Shown: positions 15,550-25,600, counted from the first letter of the stretch. The stretch: DNA of 64,000 nucleotides from Microbacteriaceae bacterium (GCA_025464975.1 JAODMT010000024.1:186001-250000), one strand, 5' to 3'. Translations and numbers: made by a program. The notes: a model not told the origin generated them from the letters alone.

Positions 15550-17594
15550 CGGAGGAACGCCGCCGCGACGCCCGCGTCCACCGGAATGTGCAACCCCGTG
15601 GTGTGGCTGAGGTCGGCGGTGCACAACACGAACACCGCGTTCGCGACGTTTTCGGGAAGCACCTCGCGCTTGAGGAGGGTGCGCTGCGCGTAGTACTTGC
15701 CGAGCTCCTCCTCCGGGACGCCGTACACGGCGGCACGCTTCGCCCCCCACCCGCCGGCGAAGATGCCGGACCCGCGCACCACCCCGTCCGGGTTGATGCC
15801 GTTCACCTTCACGCCGTATTCGCCCAGCTCGGCCGCGAGCAGTCGCACCTGGTGCGCCTGGTCGGCCTTCGTCGCCGAGTAGGCGATGTTGTTCGGGCCG
15901 GCGAACACGGAGTTCTTCGATGAGATGTAGATGACGTCTCCGCCGAGTCCCTGGTCGATGAGCACCCGTGCCGCGGCTCGGGAGACCAGGAACGAGCCCT
16001 TGGCCATCACGTCGTGTTGCAGGTCCCAGTCGGCGACCGTCGTCTCAAGCAGCGACTTGGAGAGCGAGAGGCCGGCGTTGTTGACGACGAGGTCGAGGCC
16101 GCCGAAGGCGAGGACCGCGGCATCCACAGCGGCTTGCACTTGCTGCTCGTCGGTGACGTTCGCCTGCACGCCGATCGCGACGTCGCCCGGATTCGGATAC
16201 GCAGCGCCGATCTCGGCCGCAGCTTCCGCCGCCTTCGCGAGGTCGAGGTCGGCGATGACGACGCAGGCTCCCTCCGCGGCCAGCCGGGTGGCGATGGCCT
16301 TGCCGATTCCGGATGCCGCGCCGGTCACGAGAGCGACCCGGGTCGCGAGCGGCTTCGGCTTCGGCATCCGCTGCAGCTTCGCCTCCTCGAGCGCCCAGTA
16401 CTCGATGCGGAATTTCTCGGCCTCGTCGATCGGCGCGTAGGTCGAGAGCGCCTCCGCGCCTCGCATGACGTTGATCGCGTTGATGTAGAACTCGCCTGCG
16501 ACGCGTGCGGTCTGCTTGTTCGCCCCGTAGCTGAACATGCCGATTCCCGGCACGAGCACGATGAGCGGATCTCCCCCGCGAATCGCGGGGGAGTCGGCCG
16601 TCGCGTTGCGGTCGTAGTACGCCTGGTAGTCGGCGCGGTACTCGTCGTGCAACTCGTGGAGCCGGGCGAGCTGCTCGTCGAGGGTCGCCGTCGCGGGGAG
16701 GTCGAGCAGCATCGGCTTGACCTTCGTGCGCAGGAAGTGGTCCGGGCAGCTGGTGCCGAGCGCGGCGAGCCGCGGGTGTTCGCTGCTCGAGAGGAAGTCG
16801 AGAACGACGTCGGCATCGGTGAAGTGACCGACCTGAACGCGGTCGGTCGAGGCGAGGCCGCGCAGGGTCGGGGCGAGGGCGGCTGCCCGGGTTCGCCGGT
16901 CCTGCGGGCTCAGCGGCGTGTAACCGTCCATGACCGGTCCGAACGGATTCGCGCGCCCGCTCTGCTCGATGAACCGCTCGGCGGTCTCGATGATCCAGAG
17001 CGAGTTGGCCTCGGCCTCGTCGGAGGTCGCGCCCCAGGCGGTGATCCCGTGACCGCCGAGGATGCAGCCGATCGCATTCGGGTTGTCCCGACGAATTGCC
17101 GCGATGTCCTCGCCGAGCTGCCAGCCCGGACGGCGCCACGGCACCCAGACGACCTTTGCACCGAAGGCCCTCGCCGTCAGCTCTTCGCCGTCGGCCGCGG
17201 TCGCGAGAGCGATGCCAGAGTCGGGGTGCAAATGGTCGACGTGTCCGGCGTCGACGAGCCCGTGCATCGCGGTGTCGATCGACGGCGCCGCGCCACCCTT
17301 CCCATGCAGGGTGTAGTCGAAGGCGGCGACCATCTCGTCCTCACGATCGACACCCGGGTAGACCTTCGACAGGGCGCGCAGCCGGTCGAGGCGCAGCACG
17401 GCCAGCCCGGATTCGGTCAGGGTGCCGAGGTCGCCGCCGGAACCCTTCACCCAGAGCAGCTCGACGGGTTCCCCGGTGACCGGGTCGATGTCGGAACCCT
17501 TGGCCGAGGTGTTGCCCCCGGCGTAGTTCGTGACGCGCGGGTCGGCGCCGAGGCGATTGCTCCGGGCGATGAGGTCTGCGGCGGGATGAGCCAT
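15546..17594 (-). CDS. Bifunctional rhamnulose-1-phosphate aldolase / lactaldehyde dehydrogenase
   Basis: 682 residues. The N-terminal ~430 are a class II aldolase domain (TNYAGGNTSAKG, DHLHPDSGIALATA, GCILGGHGITAWG) that splits rhamnulose-1-phosphate to DHAP and L-lactaldehyde. The C-terminal ~250 are a short-chain dehydrogenase (VTGAASGIGKAIA, NNAGLSLSKS, catalytic Tyr and Lys in YSATKADQ) that oxidises lactaldehyde to L-lactate. This fusion is the known RhaD/RhaE-type alternative to separate enzymes. L-lactate can then be used by the FMN oxidase at 7797-9125. Confidence 0.93.
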   Translation of the reverse strand: MAHPAADLIARSNRLGADPRVTNYAGGNTSAKGSDIDPVTGEPVELLWVKGSGGDLGTLTESGLAVLRLDRLRALSKVYPGVDREDEMVAAFDYTLHGKGGAAPSIDTAMHGLVDAGHVDHLHPDSGIALATAADGEELTARAFGAKVVWVPWRRPGWQLGEDIAAIRRDNPNAIGCILGGHGITAWGATSDEAEANSLWIIETAERFIEQSGRANPFGPVMDGYTPLSPQDRRTRAAALAPTLRGLASTDRVQVGHFTDADVVLDFLSSSEHPRLAALGTSCPDHFLRTKVKPMLLDLPATATLDEQLARLHELHDEYRADYQAYYDRNATADSPAIRGGDPLIVLVPGIGMFSYGANKQTARVAGEFYINAINVMRGAEALSTYAPIDEAEKFRIEYWALEEAKLQRMPKPKPLATRVALVTGAASGIGKAIATRLAAEGACVVIADLDLAKAAEAAAEIGAAYPNPGDVAIGVQANVTDEQQVQAAVDAAVLAFGGLDLVVNNAGLSLSKSLLETTVADWDLQHDVMAKGSFLVSRAAARVLIDQGLGGDVIYISSKNSVFAGPNNIAYSATKADQAHQVRLLAAELGEYGVKVNGINPDGVVRGSGIFAGGWGAKRAAVYGVPEEELGKYYAQRTLLKREVLPENVANAVFVLCTADLSHTTGLHIPVDAGVAAAFLR

Positions 17595-17690
17595 TTCTCT
17601 GTTCCTAAATTTCGCTGTTCCTAAAGTCGGCCAGGCCGGAAGACCGGGGCGAGGCCAGCTGTGATGAATGGATGGATGACCTGGCGCATC

Positions 17691-19133
17691 TCAGACCTGA
17701 CGGAAGTCGATGCCGAGAAGGCTCGCCGCGGCCTGATAGTCGGCCGCGCGGTGACCGAGCGAGAGCGACCAGTGGTGCCCGATGCCGGTTGCGCTCCAGG
17801 CGTCGACCCATTCCCCGGGATCCCGGCCGAAGTCGACGCGGGATGTCGTGTTGCCGATGGCCAGCAGCGGGCCGGGGACGACGACGCCTTGCGAGGCCAC
17901 GAACGCGAGGCCACCGTCCCGGTCCTGGCCGAGGCCGAGCAGGGTCACCGGCCCGGGGCGCACGTCGAACTCGACGCTCACACCCCAGCCCCGCTTGCCG
18001 TGGTAGACCCCCAGCCCGCGCAACAGCGGTTGCCCGGAACTGACTGTGAGGTGAGCGGGACCGTCGTGGCCCATCTCAACCACGTCATCCTCGAAGTTGA
18101 GAGCCTGGATTTCGGTGAACGAGCCGCCGGCCCCGGCGACCTGGGTCGCCAACTGGGCGACCGTCGTGCGCAGCTCGTACTCGCCGGTCGCCGGGATGCC
18201 GCGCGCGGTGAGCAGGGACGCGCCGAGGATCATCCCGGCACCGAGACGCTCGTGCTGTTCTCCGTCGAGCCCGCGATGGTAGTAGGCGAGGCTGTCAAGG
18301 TCGAAGTCCTCGACCAGTCGGTCGAGGCCAACGGACACCCGCGCGCCCCAGGCAAAGTCATCGGTGACGACCGTGTCGTCGAGGGTGAAGACCTGGCGAG
18401 CGAGATCCATGCGGGCCTCGGCTTCGGCATCCGTCACCTGTTCGACCCGCTGGCGAAGGTCGTCGAACTCGAGGACTTCGACGTGTGACCCGAAGGTCGT
18501 CGGCAGGAGCGTCAGGTCGGTGGAGACGTCGAGCATGCCGGGGTAGACGTGGCCCATGAGGCCGTGCCGCGCATGGCGGAGGGTGGCACGCACGCGTGCG
18601 GCGGTGATCCAGCGCTCGATTCGATGCCAGGCCGAATCCTGACGGAGATACCCGGAGACCGAACGGAAGGGGATGCCCGCTCGGCGGAACACGTTGCCCA
18701 CCTCCGGCACCGGGCACTGCCCGCAATAGGCGAGCCACAGGCCGGTGTCGAAGTTCGCGTGGTCCATCTTCTCGGTCGGCTGGAGATCGATGACGAGCAC
18801 GGGCGTGTTCGAGCGCTGGGCGACGGGAAGCACCATCGACGACGTGAGGTAGGTGGTGAGGAACAGCACGATGAGGTCGCAATCGGCGACCCGGAGCTTC
18901 TCCGCCGCGACGACACCCTCCTGCGCGTCCGAGATGAACCCCGCGTCGATCACCTCGGCATCGAGGCCCTCGAATCGCTGGGAGACGTAGCGCGCCGACT
19001 CCTGCAGTTGGGGCAACAGCCCGGGAAACTGCGGCCAGTAGGTGCCGAGGCCGCCGGCGACGAGCCCAATGCGGGTCCTGCGCCTGACCTTCGGCGGAAG
19101 AAGGTTCTGGATGAGTGCGGTCCGGTCGGTCAT
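17691..19133 (-). CDS. L-fucose/L-arabinose isomerase family protein
   Basis: 480 residues. IGLVAGGLGTYWPQFPGLLPQ, DLIVLFLTTYLTSSMVLP and VLVIDLQPTEKMDHANFD in the N-terminal domain, and the later AGAGGSFTEIQALNFEDDVVEMGHDGPAHL, match the FucI/AraA-like fold. The ATG at 19133 follows GGGAG. It sits between rhaI and the aldolase in the rhamnose operon, where a second isomerase is not required. It may extend the pathway to another 6-deoxyhexose or act on an anomer or epimer. The substrate is not readable from sequence. Confidence 0.85.
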   Translation of the reverse strand: MTDRTALIQNLLPPKVRRRTRIGLVAGGLGTYWPQFPGLLPQLQESARYVSQRFEGLDAEVIDAGFISDAQEGVVAAEKLRVADCDLIVLFLTTYLTSSMVLPVAQRSNTPVLVIDLQPTEKMDHANFDTGLWLAYCGQCPVPEVGNVFRRAGIPFRSVSGYLRQDSAWHRIERWITAARVRATLRHARHGLMGHVYPGMLDVSTDLTLLPTTFGSHVEVLEFDDLRQRVEQVTDAEAEARMDLARQVFTLDDTVVTDDFAWGARVSVGLDRLVEDFDLDSLAYYHRGLDGEQHERLGAGMILGASLLTARGIPATGEYELRTTVAQLATQVAGAGGSFTEIQALNFEDDVVEMGHDGPAHLTVSSGQPLLRGLGVYHGKRGWGVSVEFDVRPGPVTLLGLGQDRDGGLAFVASQGVVVPGPLLAIGNTTSRVDFGRDPGEWVDAWSATGIGHHWSLSLGHRAADYQAAASLLGIDFRQV

Positions 19134-19140
19134 CCGCGGT

Positions 19141-20316
19141 TCACGCTCCCCAGCTTGCTTGTTGGCCGCCGGCTCGTTCGGTGGCGATCTGGGTCTGGTA
19201 GCCGGATGCCGCGTAGGCGGCCATTGGGTCGGCAGAAAGCCCGAGCGACTCGCGCCACTCGGCGAGGTTCGGCCGCACGTCGGTGTAGAACGCGTCCATG
19301 AGGATGCTGTTGGCTCCGAGCACGTCGCCGGCGGACTGGGCGGCGGCAAGAGCGTCGCCGTCGACGAGCAGTGCCCGGGCTGTCATCTCCTGCACGTTCA
19401 GCACGGAGCGGATCTGGCCGGGGATCTTGTCTTCGACGTTGTGGCACTGGTCCAACATGAAGGCGACGCCGGAATCGGTTCCGTAGCCGCCGCCGCGGAT
19501 GACCTCGTAGAGGATGCGGAACAGCTGGAACGGGTCCGCGGCACCCACGATGAGGTCGTCGTCGGCATAAAAGCGGGAGTTGAAGTCGAAGGACCCGAGC
19601 TTTCCGAACCGCAGCAACTGCATGACGATGAACTCGATGTTGGTCCCGGGGGCGTGGTGTCCGGTGTCGAGGCAGACCAGGGCGCGGTCGCCGAGGGCAC
19701 TGACCTGGGCGTAGCTCGTTCCCCAGTCCGGCACGTCGGTGTGATAGAACGCCGGTTCGAAGAACTTGTATTCGAGCACGAGGCGCTGGTTGTCGCCGAT
19801 GCGGGAATAGATCGTGGCGAGGGATTCAGCGAGCCGGTCCTGGCGAGCGCGGAGGTCGCCCTGGCCCGGATAGTTGGTGCCGTCCGCGAGCCAGATTTTC
19901 AGGTCGCGAGACCCGGTCTGGTTCATGATGTCGATGCACTCGAAGTGGTGATCGATGGCCTTCTGGCGGATCCGTTTGTCGGTGTGGGTGAGGCTGCCGA
20001 ATTTGTAGTCGTCGTCCTGGAAGGTGTTGCTGTTGATGGTGCCGAGCTTCACGCCGTGGTCCTCGGCATGGGCGCCGAGAGCGGCATAGTCGTCGACTTT
20101 GTCCCAGGGGATGTGCAGGGCGACCGTCGGGGACAGTGCGGTGTATTTGTTGACCTGGGCGGCATCCGCAATTTTCTCCTGCGGGGTTCGCGGAGTGCCC
20201 GGGGTGCCGAAGACCTTGAATCTCGTGCCCGAGTTGCCGAACGCCCAGGAAGGCAACTCGATCGCCTGCTCTGCGAGCAGGGGAATGATGCGGGCGAAAT
20301 CAGCGGCTGTCGCCAT
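19141..20316 (-). CDS. rhaI: L-rhamnose isomerase (RhaI type)
   Basis: 391 residues, TIM barrel of the Pseudomonas-type L-rhamnose isomerase family; converts L-rhamnose to L-rhamnulose. Metal and substrate motifs are KFFEPAFYHTDVPDWG, CLDTGHHAPGTNIEFIV, FDFNSRFYADDDLIVG and GVAFMLDQCHNVEDK. The chosen ATG at 20316 overlaps the end of rhaM by 17 bases; no clear ribosome site precedes it, so coupling to rhaM is likely. Confidence 0.93.
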   Translation of the reverse strand: MATAADFARIIPLLAEQAIELPSWAFGNSGTRFKVFGTPGTPRTPQEKIADAAQVNKYTALSPTVALHIPWDKVDDYAALGAHAEDHGVKLGTINSNTFQDDDYKFGSLTHTDKRIRQKAIDHHFECIDIMNQTGSRDLKIWLADGTNYPGQGDLRARQDRLAESLATIYSRIGDNQRLVLEYKFFEPAFYHTDVPDWGTSYAQVSALGDRALVCLDTGHHAPGTNIEFIVMQLLRFGKLGSFDFNSRFYADDDLIVGAADPFQLFRILYEVIRGGGYGTDSGVAFMLDQCHNVEDKIPGQIRSVLNVQEMTARALLVDGDALAAAQSAGDVLGANSILMDAFYTDVRPNLAEWRESLGLSADPMAAYAASGYQTQIATERAGGQQASWGA

Positions 20317-20737
20317 GAGGGGCCTGTCTTTCTGCGCCGGCGAGGGAGCCTTCCGCGCCGCGCTGAGTCGTGGGAATCGTTTCGGTGGCCGGGTCATGCG
20401 GCAACGCCGCCAGTTGGGTTTCCAGTTGGAAGATGAGGGGGAGTGCACGCATGCTCTCGTCCGGGCGGGCGCCGTCGAGCGCCTCGAAGAACGGCGCCAT
20501 CGACTCCTGCCAGCGGGCGTTCACCTCGGTGTCGGCCATTGCGGCCTGTGTCGCGGCGAAGTCATCCGTCTCCAGATAGCCGACGAGCAATCCGGTGTCG
20601 TCCAGGAACAGCGAGTAGTTGTCCCAGCCCGTCGACTTGAGCGCTCGCAGCATCTCGGGCCACACCTCGGCGTGCCGCTGTCGGTATTCGTCGAGCTTCG
20701 ACTGGCGCACCTTGAGCAGGAAACACACGCGTTGCAT
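20300..20737 (-). CDS. rhaM: L-rhamnose mutarotase with C-terminal extension
   Basis: 145 residues. The first ~105 are a standard RhaM domain: VCFLLKVRQSKLDEYRQRHA with the catalytic His, EVWPEMLRALKSTGWDNYSLF and LVGYLETDDF. The remaining ~40 residues are polar, extend past the normal end and overlap the start of rhaI. The extension has no recognised domain and may simply reflect loss of the ancestral stop. Confidence 0.9.
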   Translation of the reverse strand: MQRVCFLLKVRQSKLDEYRQRHAEVWPEMLRALKSTGWDNYSLFLDDTGLLVGYLETDDFAATQAAMADTEVNARWQESMAPFFEALDGARPDESMRALPLIFQLETQLAALPHDPATETIPTTQRGAEGSLAGAERQAPHGDSR

Positions 20738-20760
20738 ACTCTTCGTTCCCTCTGGTGAGT

Positions 20761-20795
20761 GCGGGAGGGACCCGTGACGAGCGAGCCCCTCCCGC
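20761..20795 (-). promoter_or_regulatory. Intercistronic hairpin between rhaS and rhaM
   Basis: GCGGGAGGG (20761-20769) pairs with CCCTCCCGC (20787-20795) across a 17-nt loop. No T-run follows on the transcribed strand, so it is more like an mRNA-stabilising or processing hairpin that favours high expression of the binding protein than a full terminator. Confidence 0.55.
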
Positions 20796-20801
20796 GTTTG
20801 G

Positions 20802-21860
20802 TTAGAAGTTGAACTTGTCGATATTGGCGGCGTTGAATTCGGTCGGACCGCCGACGATCACGGTGCTGTCGGCTCCGACCTTCAGGGTGCCGAGGGATCC
20901 GGCCTTGAACGTGTCACCGGTCTTGCCGGTGATCGTGCCGGCGACGAGTTCCTTGGCGGCGTAGACCGCTGCCTGTCCGATCTTTGCCGGGTCCCACAGA
21001 GCGAACTCCTTGACAGTTCCGTCCTTCACGTACTGACGCATCTCGTTTGGCAGGCCGAGTCCGGTCAGGATGACCTTGCCCTTGTACGACGAGGTGGACA
21101 GGTATCGCGCGGTCGCGGCGATTCCCACGGTCGTCGGCGAGATGATGCCCTTGAGGTTCGGGTAGGACTGCAGAAGCCCCTGTGCAACCTGGAACGAGGT
21201 TGTATCGTCGTCGTTCCCGTACACGGTCGTGACGAGGTTCATCTTCGCGTACGCCGGGTTGGACTTCAGCTCTTGCTTCATGAATTCGATCCAGGCGTTC
21301 TGGTTGGTGGCGTTCGCCGTGGCCGACAGGATGGCGATGTCACCCTCATTGTTGATCTGCTCCGCCATTTGCTTGAGTTCGACGAGAGCCACGTCCTTGG
21401 CGTTGACCTGGTTGATGAACAGGCTGCGGCAGGACTTGTCGGTGTCGGAGTCGAAGGTGATGATCTTCGCGCCCCCCGTCTTGGCCTGGTTGAGAGCCGA
21501 GCAGACGGCATTGGGGTCGTTCGCCGCGATCGCGATGACGTTCGTGTGCTTCTGGGTCAGGGTGTTGATGTAGCTGACCTGCGAGGAGGCGCTCGCTGTG
21601 TTCGGGCCGACAACCGAGTAGGAGACCCCGCTCAGCGCGGCCGCCGCCTTCTTTCCCCCGCTGAGTTCGACGTCGGTGTACGGGTTGTTGAGCTGCTTGG
21701 GCACGAACGCAATGCTGAACGACTTCGCGTTCCCTGGCGACGTGGCCGTGCCGCCCGCGCATCCGGACAGTGCGACTGCCGCCGCTGTCGCGACCGCCGC
21801 AACGGCCAGGATCCGACGCGTGGTCGAGGCCCTACCCTCCGCCTGACGAAATAACTTCAT
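20802..21860 (-). CDS. rhaS: Rhamnose ABC transporter, substrate-binding lipoprotein
   Basis: 352 residues. An N-terminal signal with lipobox ALSGC marks an extracytoplasmic lipoprotein. The rest is a type-I periplasmic-binding fold of the sugar (CUT2) class: IAFVPKQLNNPYTDV, VIAIAANDPNAVCSAL and IITFDSDTDKSC. The ATG at 21860 has GGAAG four bases upstream and is preferred to the in-frame ATG at 21875. It is followed by a strong hairpin before rhaM, consistent with higher expression than the rest of the operon. Confidence 0.92.
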   Translation of the reverse strand: MKLFRQAEGRASTTRRILAVAAVATAAAVALSGCAGGTATSPGNAKSFSIAFVPKQLNNPYTDVELSGGKKAAAALSGVSYSVVGPNTASASSQVSYINTLTQKHTNVIAIAANDPNAVCSALNQAKTGGAKIITFDSDTDKSCRSLFINQVNAKDVALVELKQMAEQINNEGDIAILSATANATNQNAWIEFMKQELKSNPAYAKMNLVTTVYGNDDDTTSFQVAQGLLQSYPNLKGIISPTTVGIAATARYLSTSSYKGKVILTGLGLPNEMRQYVKDGTVKEFALWDPAKIGQAAVYAAKELVAGTITGKTGDTFKAGSLGTLKVGADSTVIVGGPTEFNAANIDKFNF

Positions 21861-21909
21861 TGTTCTTCCTTTCATTGGGAATCGGCGCTGGGTGCTCAGC
21901 GCCGACCTT

Positions 21910-22968
21910 TCACGTCGCCGTAGCTTCGCGAGGGAGGTTCTTGGATCGCTTCCGGTCGGCCGAGAGTCTCAGCCGGGCCGAAATGCTCGGGGCGATGACG
22001 GAGAGCACGAGTAGCGTGCCGGTGACGATGGTCAGGACGGTGTCGGGAAGCCCGGCCAGCTGCAGGGAGTAGTTGACCGTGCGGATGAGCAACACCCCGG
22101 CGACCACCCCGACGATTCCACCCAGCCCTCCGAAGATCGACACGCCGCCAAGCAGGACCGCGGCGACCACGCTCAGTTCCAATCCCTTGACGCTGTCGCT
22201 CTGCGCGCTCGAGTAGCGCAGGACCCAGAAGACGCCAGCGATGCTCGAGACGACACCGCTGGCCACGTAGAGCCAGAACTTCGAACGGTTGACGTGGATG
22301 CCGACAAACGTCGCCGCCTCCTTGCTGAAGCCGAGCGCGAAGAGGGACCGGCCGAACGGGGTGAAGTGCAAGACGACCCCGAAGATCAGGATGACGACGA
22401 GCACGAAGATCATGACGGTCGGAATTCCGGTCCCGCCGATCGTCGAGGTGGCGAAGGTCGTGAGCGCGACGGGGAAGTCGGCGACCGCAGAGTCGCCGAT
22501 GACGACGAGCGCGAGGCCGCGGAACAGTGCGAGCGTTCCAATCGTCACGGCGAGCGACGGGAGGCCGATCGTGCTGATCAGAATGCCGTTGAACGCCCCG
22601 CAGACGAGTCCCACGAGCAGGCACGCGACGAAGACCCACCCGAGGCTCCAGTGCGCATCGTGGAACAGCACGCCCATTGCGGCGGCGGAAAGCCCTGCGG
22701 TGCTGGCGACCGAGAGGTCGATCTCCCCGGTGATGATGATGAGCGCCATCGGCATCGCCATGAGCAGGATCGGCACGGCGTCGATGAGCAGGAAACTCAC
22801 GGTCGTCACCCCGGCGAAGAACGGGACGAAGATGCTCGCGAGGATCACAACGAGGATGAGCGCGTAGACCGTGTTCGCGTCGCGGCCGAGGAGCACCCGG
22901 CGAGCGTTGCTCTTGACGTTGACCGGCGCCGCCGTGGCCGTGCTCCTCGTTGCGGTGGCGTTAGACAT
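21910..22968 (-). CDS. rhaQ: Rhamnose ABC transporter permease 2
   Basis: 352 residues, BPD_transp_2 (RbsC-like) permease with about ten hydrophobic segments. The conserved GEIDLSVASTAGLSA loop is present, as are LPSLAVTIGTLALFRGLA and VAAVLLGGVSIFGGLGG. Start overlaps the end of the other permease by 8 bases. The two permeases form the channel for L-rhamnose import with the ATPase and RhaS. Confidence 0.92.
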   Translation of the reverse strand: MSNATATRSTATAAPVNVKSNARRVLLGRDANTVYALILVVILASIFVPFFAGVTTVSFLLIDAVPILLMAMPMALIIITGEIDLSVASTAGLSAAAMGVLFHDAHWSLGWVFVACLLVGLVCGAFNGILISTIGLPSLAVTIGTLALFRGLALVVIGDSAVADFPVALTTFATSTIGGTGIPTVMIFVLVVILIFGVVLHFTPFGRSLFALGFSKEAATFVGIHVNRSKFWLYVASGVVSSIAGVFWVLRYSSAQSDSVKGLELSVVAAVLLGGVSIFGGLGGIVGVVAGVLLIRTVNYSLQLAGLPDTVLTIVTGTLLVLSVIAPSISARLRLSADRKRSKNLPREATAT

Positions 22969-23995
22969 TGCGGGCCTCGCTTACTCGTAGCTTTCTGGCG
23001 GTTCGCAGGGAGAGGATTCGGTCGATCAAGATTGCCGCGATGATGAGAACACCGACGATCGCTTGCTGCCAGAACTTGCTCACGTTGAGCGCGGCGAGGG
23101 CGCCCGTCATCGTCGTCAACAGCACGGCCCCGATCGCTGCCCCGGTCACCGTTCCGCTGCCTCCGAAGATCGCCACACCACCGACGACCACGGCCGCGAC
23201 GATCTGCAGCTCGAAGCCGGATCCGGTATCCGCTCCCACCGAGTTGAACCGTGAGGCGTAAAAGACCCCGGCGAGTCCGGTGAGGGTCCCGCACGCGGTG
23301 AAGGCCCCCACCGTGCGCGAATTGACCTTGATTCCGAACAGCCGCGCGGCATCCGTGTCCGAGCCGACCGCGTACAGGTCACGCCCCGCTCGCGTGGCGA
23401 ACATGAAGATCGCGGCGATGATCACCACGATGAGCGCGGCGATCGCAATGGTCGGGATTCCGCCGATGGTCTGCACCGAGAGGGTGCCGAATGCCGCCGG
23501 TTGGTTGCCGATGAAGTATTGCTTGCTGCCGGCCCAGGCGTTGTTGATTCCTCGGTAGATGTAGAGGGTTCCGAGGGTGATCACGAGCGCGGGCACCCCG
23601 GCGAGGGTGACGATGAAACCGTTGATCGCGCCGAGGACAGCACCGAACGCCATTCCGATGAGGAAGACGAGCGCAATCGGTATGGTCGGGAAGGCCGCGA
23701 ACAGAGAGCCCGTGCCGAACGCCGTGAGTCCGAGGATCGAGCCGACCGACAGGTCCACGTTCTTGGTGATGATGACGAGGGCCTGGCCGACGGCCATCAC
23801 GACGAAGATCGTCGAGTTGAGCAGCAGGTCCTTCACCCCCTGGCCGGACAGGAAACGCGGGTTGACCACCTCGGTGATGATGATGAGCAGGGCGAGGGCC
23901 GCGAACACGGAAAACTCGCGCGACACGAAGATGCGACCGATGGCGCGGCTTGCCGTCGTTCCGTGAAGTATCGGGGCTGAGGCGTTCTGGCTCAT
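22961..23995 (-). CDS. rhaP: Rhamnose ABC transporter permease 1
   Basis: 344 residues, BPD_transp_2 family. The conserved loop [34 protein letters not shown] and [16 protein letters not shown] are visible. The ATG overlaps the ATPase stop (ATGA), giving tight coupling. Paralogous to the neighbouring permease, forming a heterodimeric channel. Confidence 0.92.
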   Translation of the reverse strand: MSQNASAPILHGTTASRAIGRIFVSREFSVFAALALLIIITEVVNPRFLSGQGVKDLLLNSTIFVVMAVGQALVIITKNVDLSVGSILGLTAFGTGSLFAAFPTIPIALVFLIGMAFGAVLGAINGFIVTLAGVPALVITLGTLYIYRGINNAWAGSKQYFIGNQPAAFGTLSVQTIGGIPTIAIAALIVVIIAAIFMFATRAGRDLYAVGSDTDAARLFGIKVNSRTVGAFTACGTLTGLAGVFYASRFNSVGADTGSGFELQIVAAVVVGGVAIFGGSGTVTGAAIGAVLLTTMTGALAALNVSKFWQQAIVGVLIIAAILIDRILSLRTARKLRVSEARNV

Positions 23996-25551
23996 GTGAG
24001 GATCTCCGGTGATGCGCTCGCGGCGTGCATGACGATTTCGGCGGTCGCCTCGCTCCGGTCAAGCGCGGCCGAGATCCGTCCCTCGTGCATGACGAGCACG
24101 GTGTCCGCCATTCCGAGCACCTCCGGCAACTCCGAGGAGATCATCAGCACGGCGATTCCCCGTACCGCGAGCTCCGATATCAGCCGGTGCACTTCGGCCT
24201 TGGTGCCGACGTCGATGCCCCTGGTGGGCTCGTCGACGATGAGCAGCTTGGGATTGGTCGCGAGCCACTTGGCGATGACGACCTTTTGTTGATTGCCGCC
24301 GGACAGCGTCGAGACGGCAAGGTCTTGCGATCCGGTCTTCACCTGAAGACGCGTGGTCCACTCCTCCGCGGCCTTGCGCTCCTCCTTGGCGTTGATCAGC
24401 CCGAAGCGGGCGAGCTGCGTGCGCAGGGTCAGGGTGGCGTTCCGGGCAACGGACAGGTCCATCACGAGCCCCTGCTTGCGGCGATCCTCCGGCACGAAAC
24501 CCATTCCGGCGTCGATTGCCGCCTGTGGTGTGTGACGGCGAAGCGGCTTGCCATCGATCAGCACCGATCCGCTGTCGTAACGGTCGATGCCAAAGATCGC
24601 CCGCGCGACCTCGGTTCGTCCCGCGCCGACGAGACCGGCGAGAGCAACGATCTCGCCGCTTCGTACCTCGAAGGAGATGTCGCTGAACACCCCGGAGCGG
24701 CTGAGCCCCGCAACCGAGAGCACGACCTCGCCGATCTGCGCCTCCTGTTTGGGGAACAGCGTCGCGATGTCGCGTCCGACCATCTCCCGCACGAGTCCAT
24801 CCACGGTGATCTCGGCGGTGCGATGGGTCGCGATGAACGCGCCATCCCGCATCACGGTGATGCGGTCGCACAGCTCGAACACTTCGTCGAAGCGGTGGGA
24901 GATGAACAGGATGGCGGTGCCACGGTCGCGCAGGCTTCGTGCCACCGCGAACAGGCGATCGACCTCGACACCGCTGAGCGCGGCCGTCGGCTCGTCCATG
25001 ACCAGGATCCGGGCGTCGAGGGAGATGGCCTTCGCGATCTCGATGATCTGCTGGTCGGCGATGGACAGCCCGTCGGCGATCCGGTCGGGGTCGATCGGCA
25101 CGCCGAGCCTGCCGAACAGCTCGCGAGCCATGGTGCGCATGGCCGGTCGATCGATCAGGCCGAGGCGGCCGCGCGGTTGGCGCCCGATGAAGATGTTTTC
25201 CGCAACCGTGAGGTCGGGAAACAGGGTCGGCTCCTGGTAGATCACCGAAATGCCGGCGGTCTTGCTGTCGGCGGGGGACCGGAAGACCACGTCGGCGCCC
25301 TCGACCAGGAAGCGACCCGAGTCGGGCTGGTGTACTCCGGCGAGCACCTTGACGAGGGTGGACTTTCCCGCGCCGTTCTCGCCGACGAGCGCGTGGATTT
25401 CCCCGGCGCGTAGGTCAACGCTCCCGTCGGTCAGCGCGGCTACCGCCCCAAAGGACTTGGTCGCCGAAATCAGCGAAAGCACGGAGGTGCTCTCGCTGCT
25501 GCCGCGCGGGTCTGCGCGCGGGCTGTCGGAAGTGCTCTGGCTCATCGTCAT
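23992..25551 (-). CDS. rhaT: Sugar ABC transporter ATP-binding protein (tandem ATPase)
   Basis: 519 residues with two ABC domains. Domain 1 has Walker [10 protein letters not shown], signature [14 protein letters not shown] and Walker [12 protein letters not shown]. Domain 2 has a degenerate Walker [14 protein letters not shown], an intact signature [14 protein letters not shown] and Walker [13 protein letters not shown], the usual asymmetry of CUT2 importers. The ATG at 25551 follows GGAGG with a 10-nt spacer. First gene of the rhamnose operon, just downstream of the promoter at 25630-25658. The symbol follows rhizobial usage. Confidence 0.92.
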   Translation of the reverse strand: MTMSQSTSDSPRADPRGSSESTSVLSLISATKSFGAVAALTDGSVDLRAGEIHALVGENGAGKSTLVKVLAGVHQPDSGRFLVEGADVVFRSPADSKTAGISVIYQEPTLFPDLTVAENIFIGRQPRGRLGLIDRPAMRTMARELFGRLGVPIDPDRIADGLSIADQQIIEIAKAISLDARILVMDEPTAALSGVEVDRLFAVARSLRDRGTAILFISHRFDEVFELCDRITVMRDGAFIATHRTAEITVDGLVREMVGRDIATLFPKQEAQIGEVVLSVAGLSRSGVFSDISFEVRSGEIVALAGLVGAGRTEVARAIFGIDRYDSGSVLIDGKPLRRHTPQAAIDAGMGFVPEDRRKQGLVMDLSVARNATLTLRTQLARFGLINAKEERKAAEEWTTRLQVKTGSQDLAVSTLSGGNQQKVVIAKWLATNPKLLIVDEPTRGIDVGTKAEVHRLISELAVRGIAVLMISSELPEVLGMADTVLVMHEGRISAALDRSEATAEIVMHAASASPEILT

Positions 25552-25600
25552 TGACGGAGGTCCTCCACGTTGAGGCGTTGAATCACACTGGGTTCGACGT

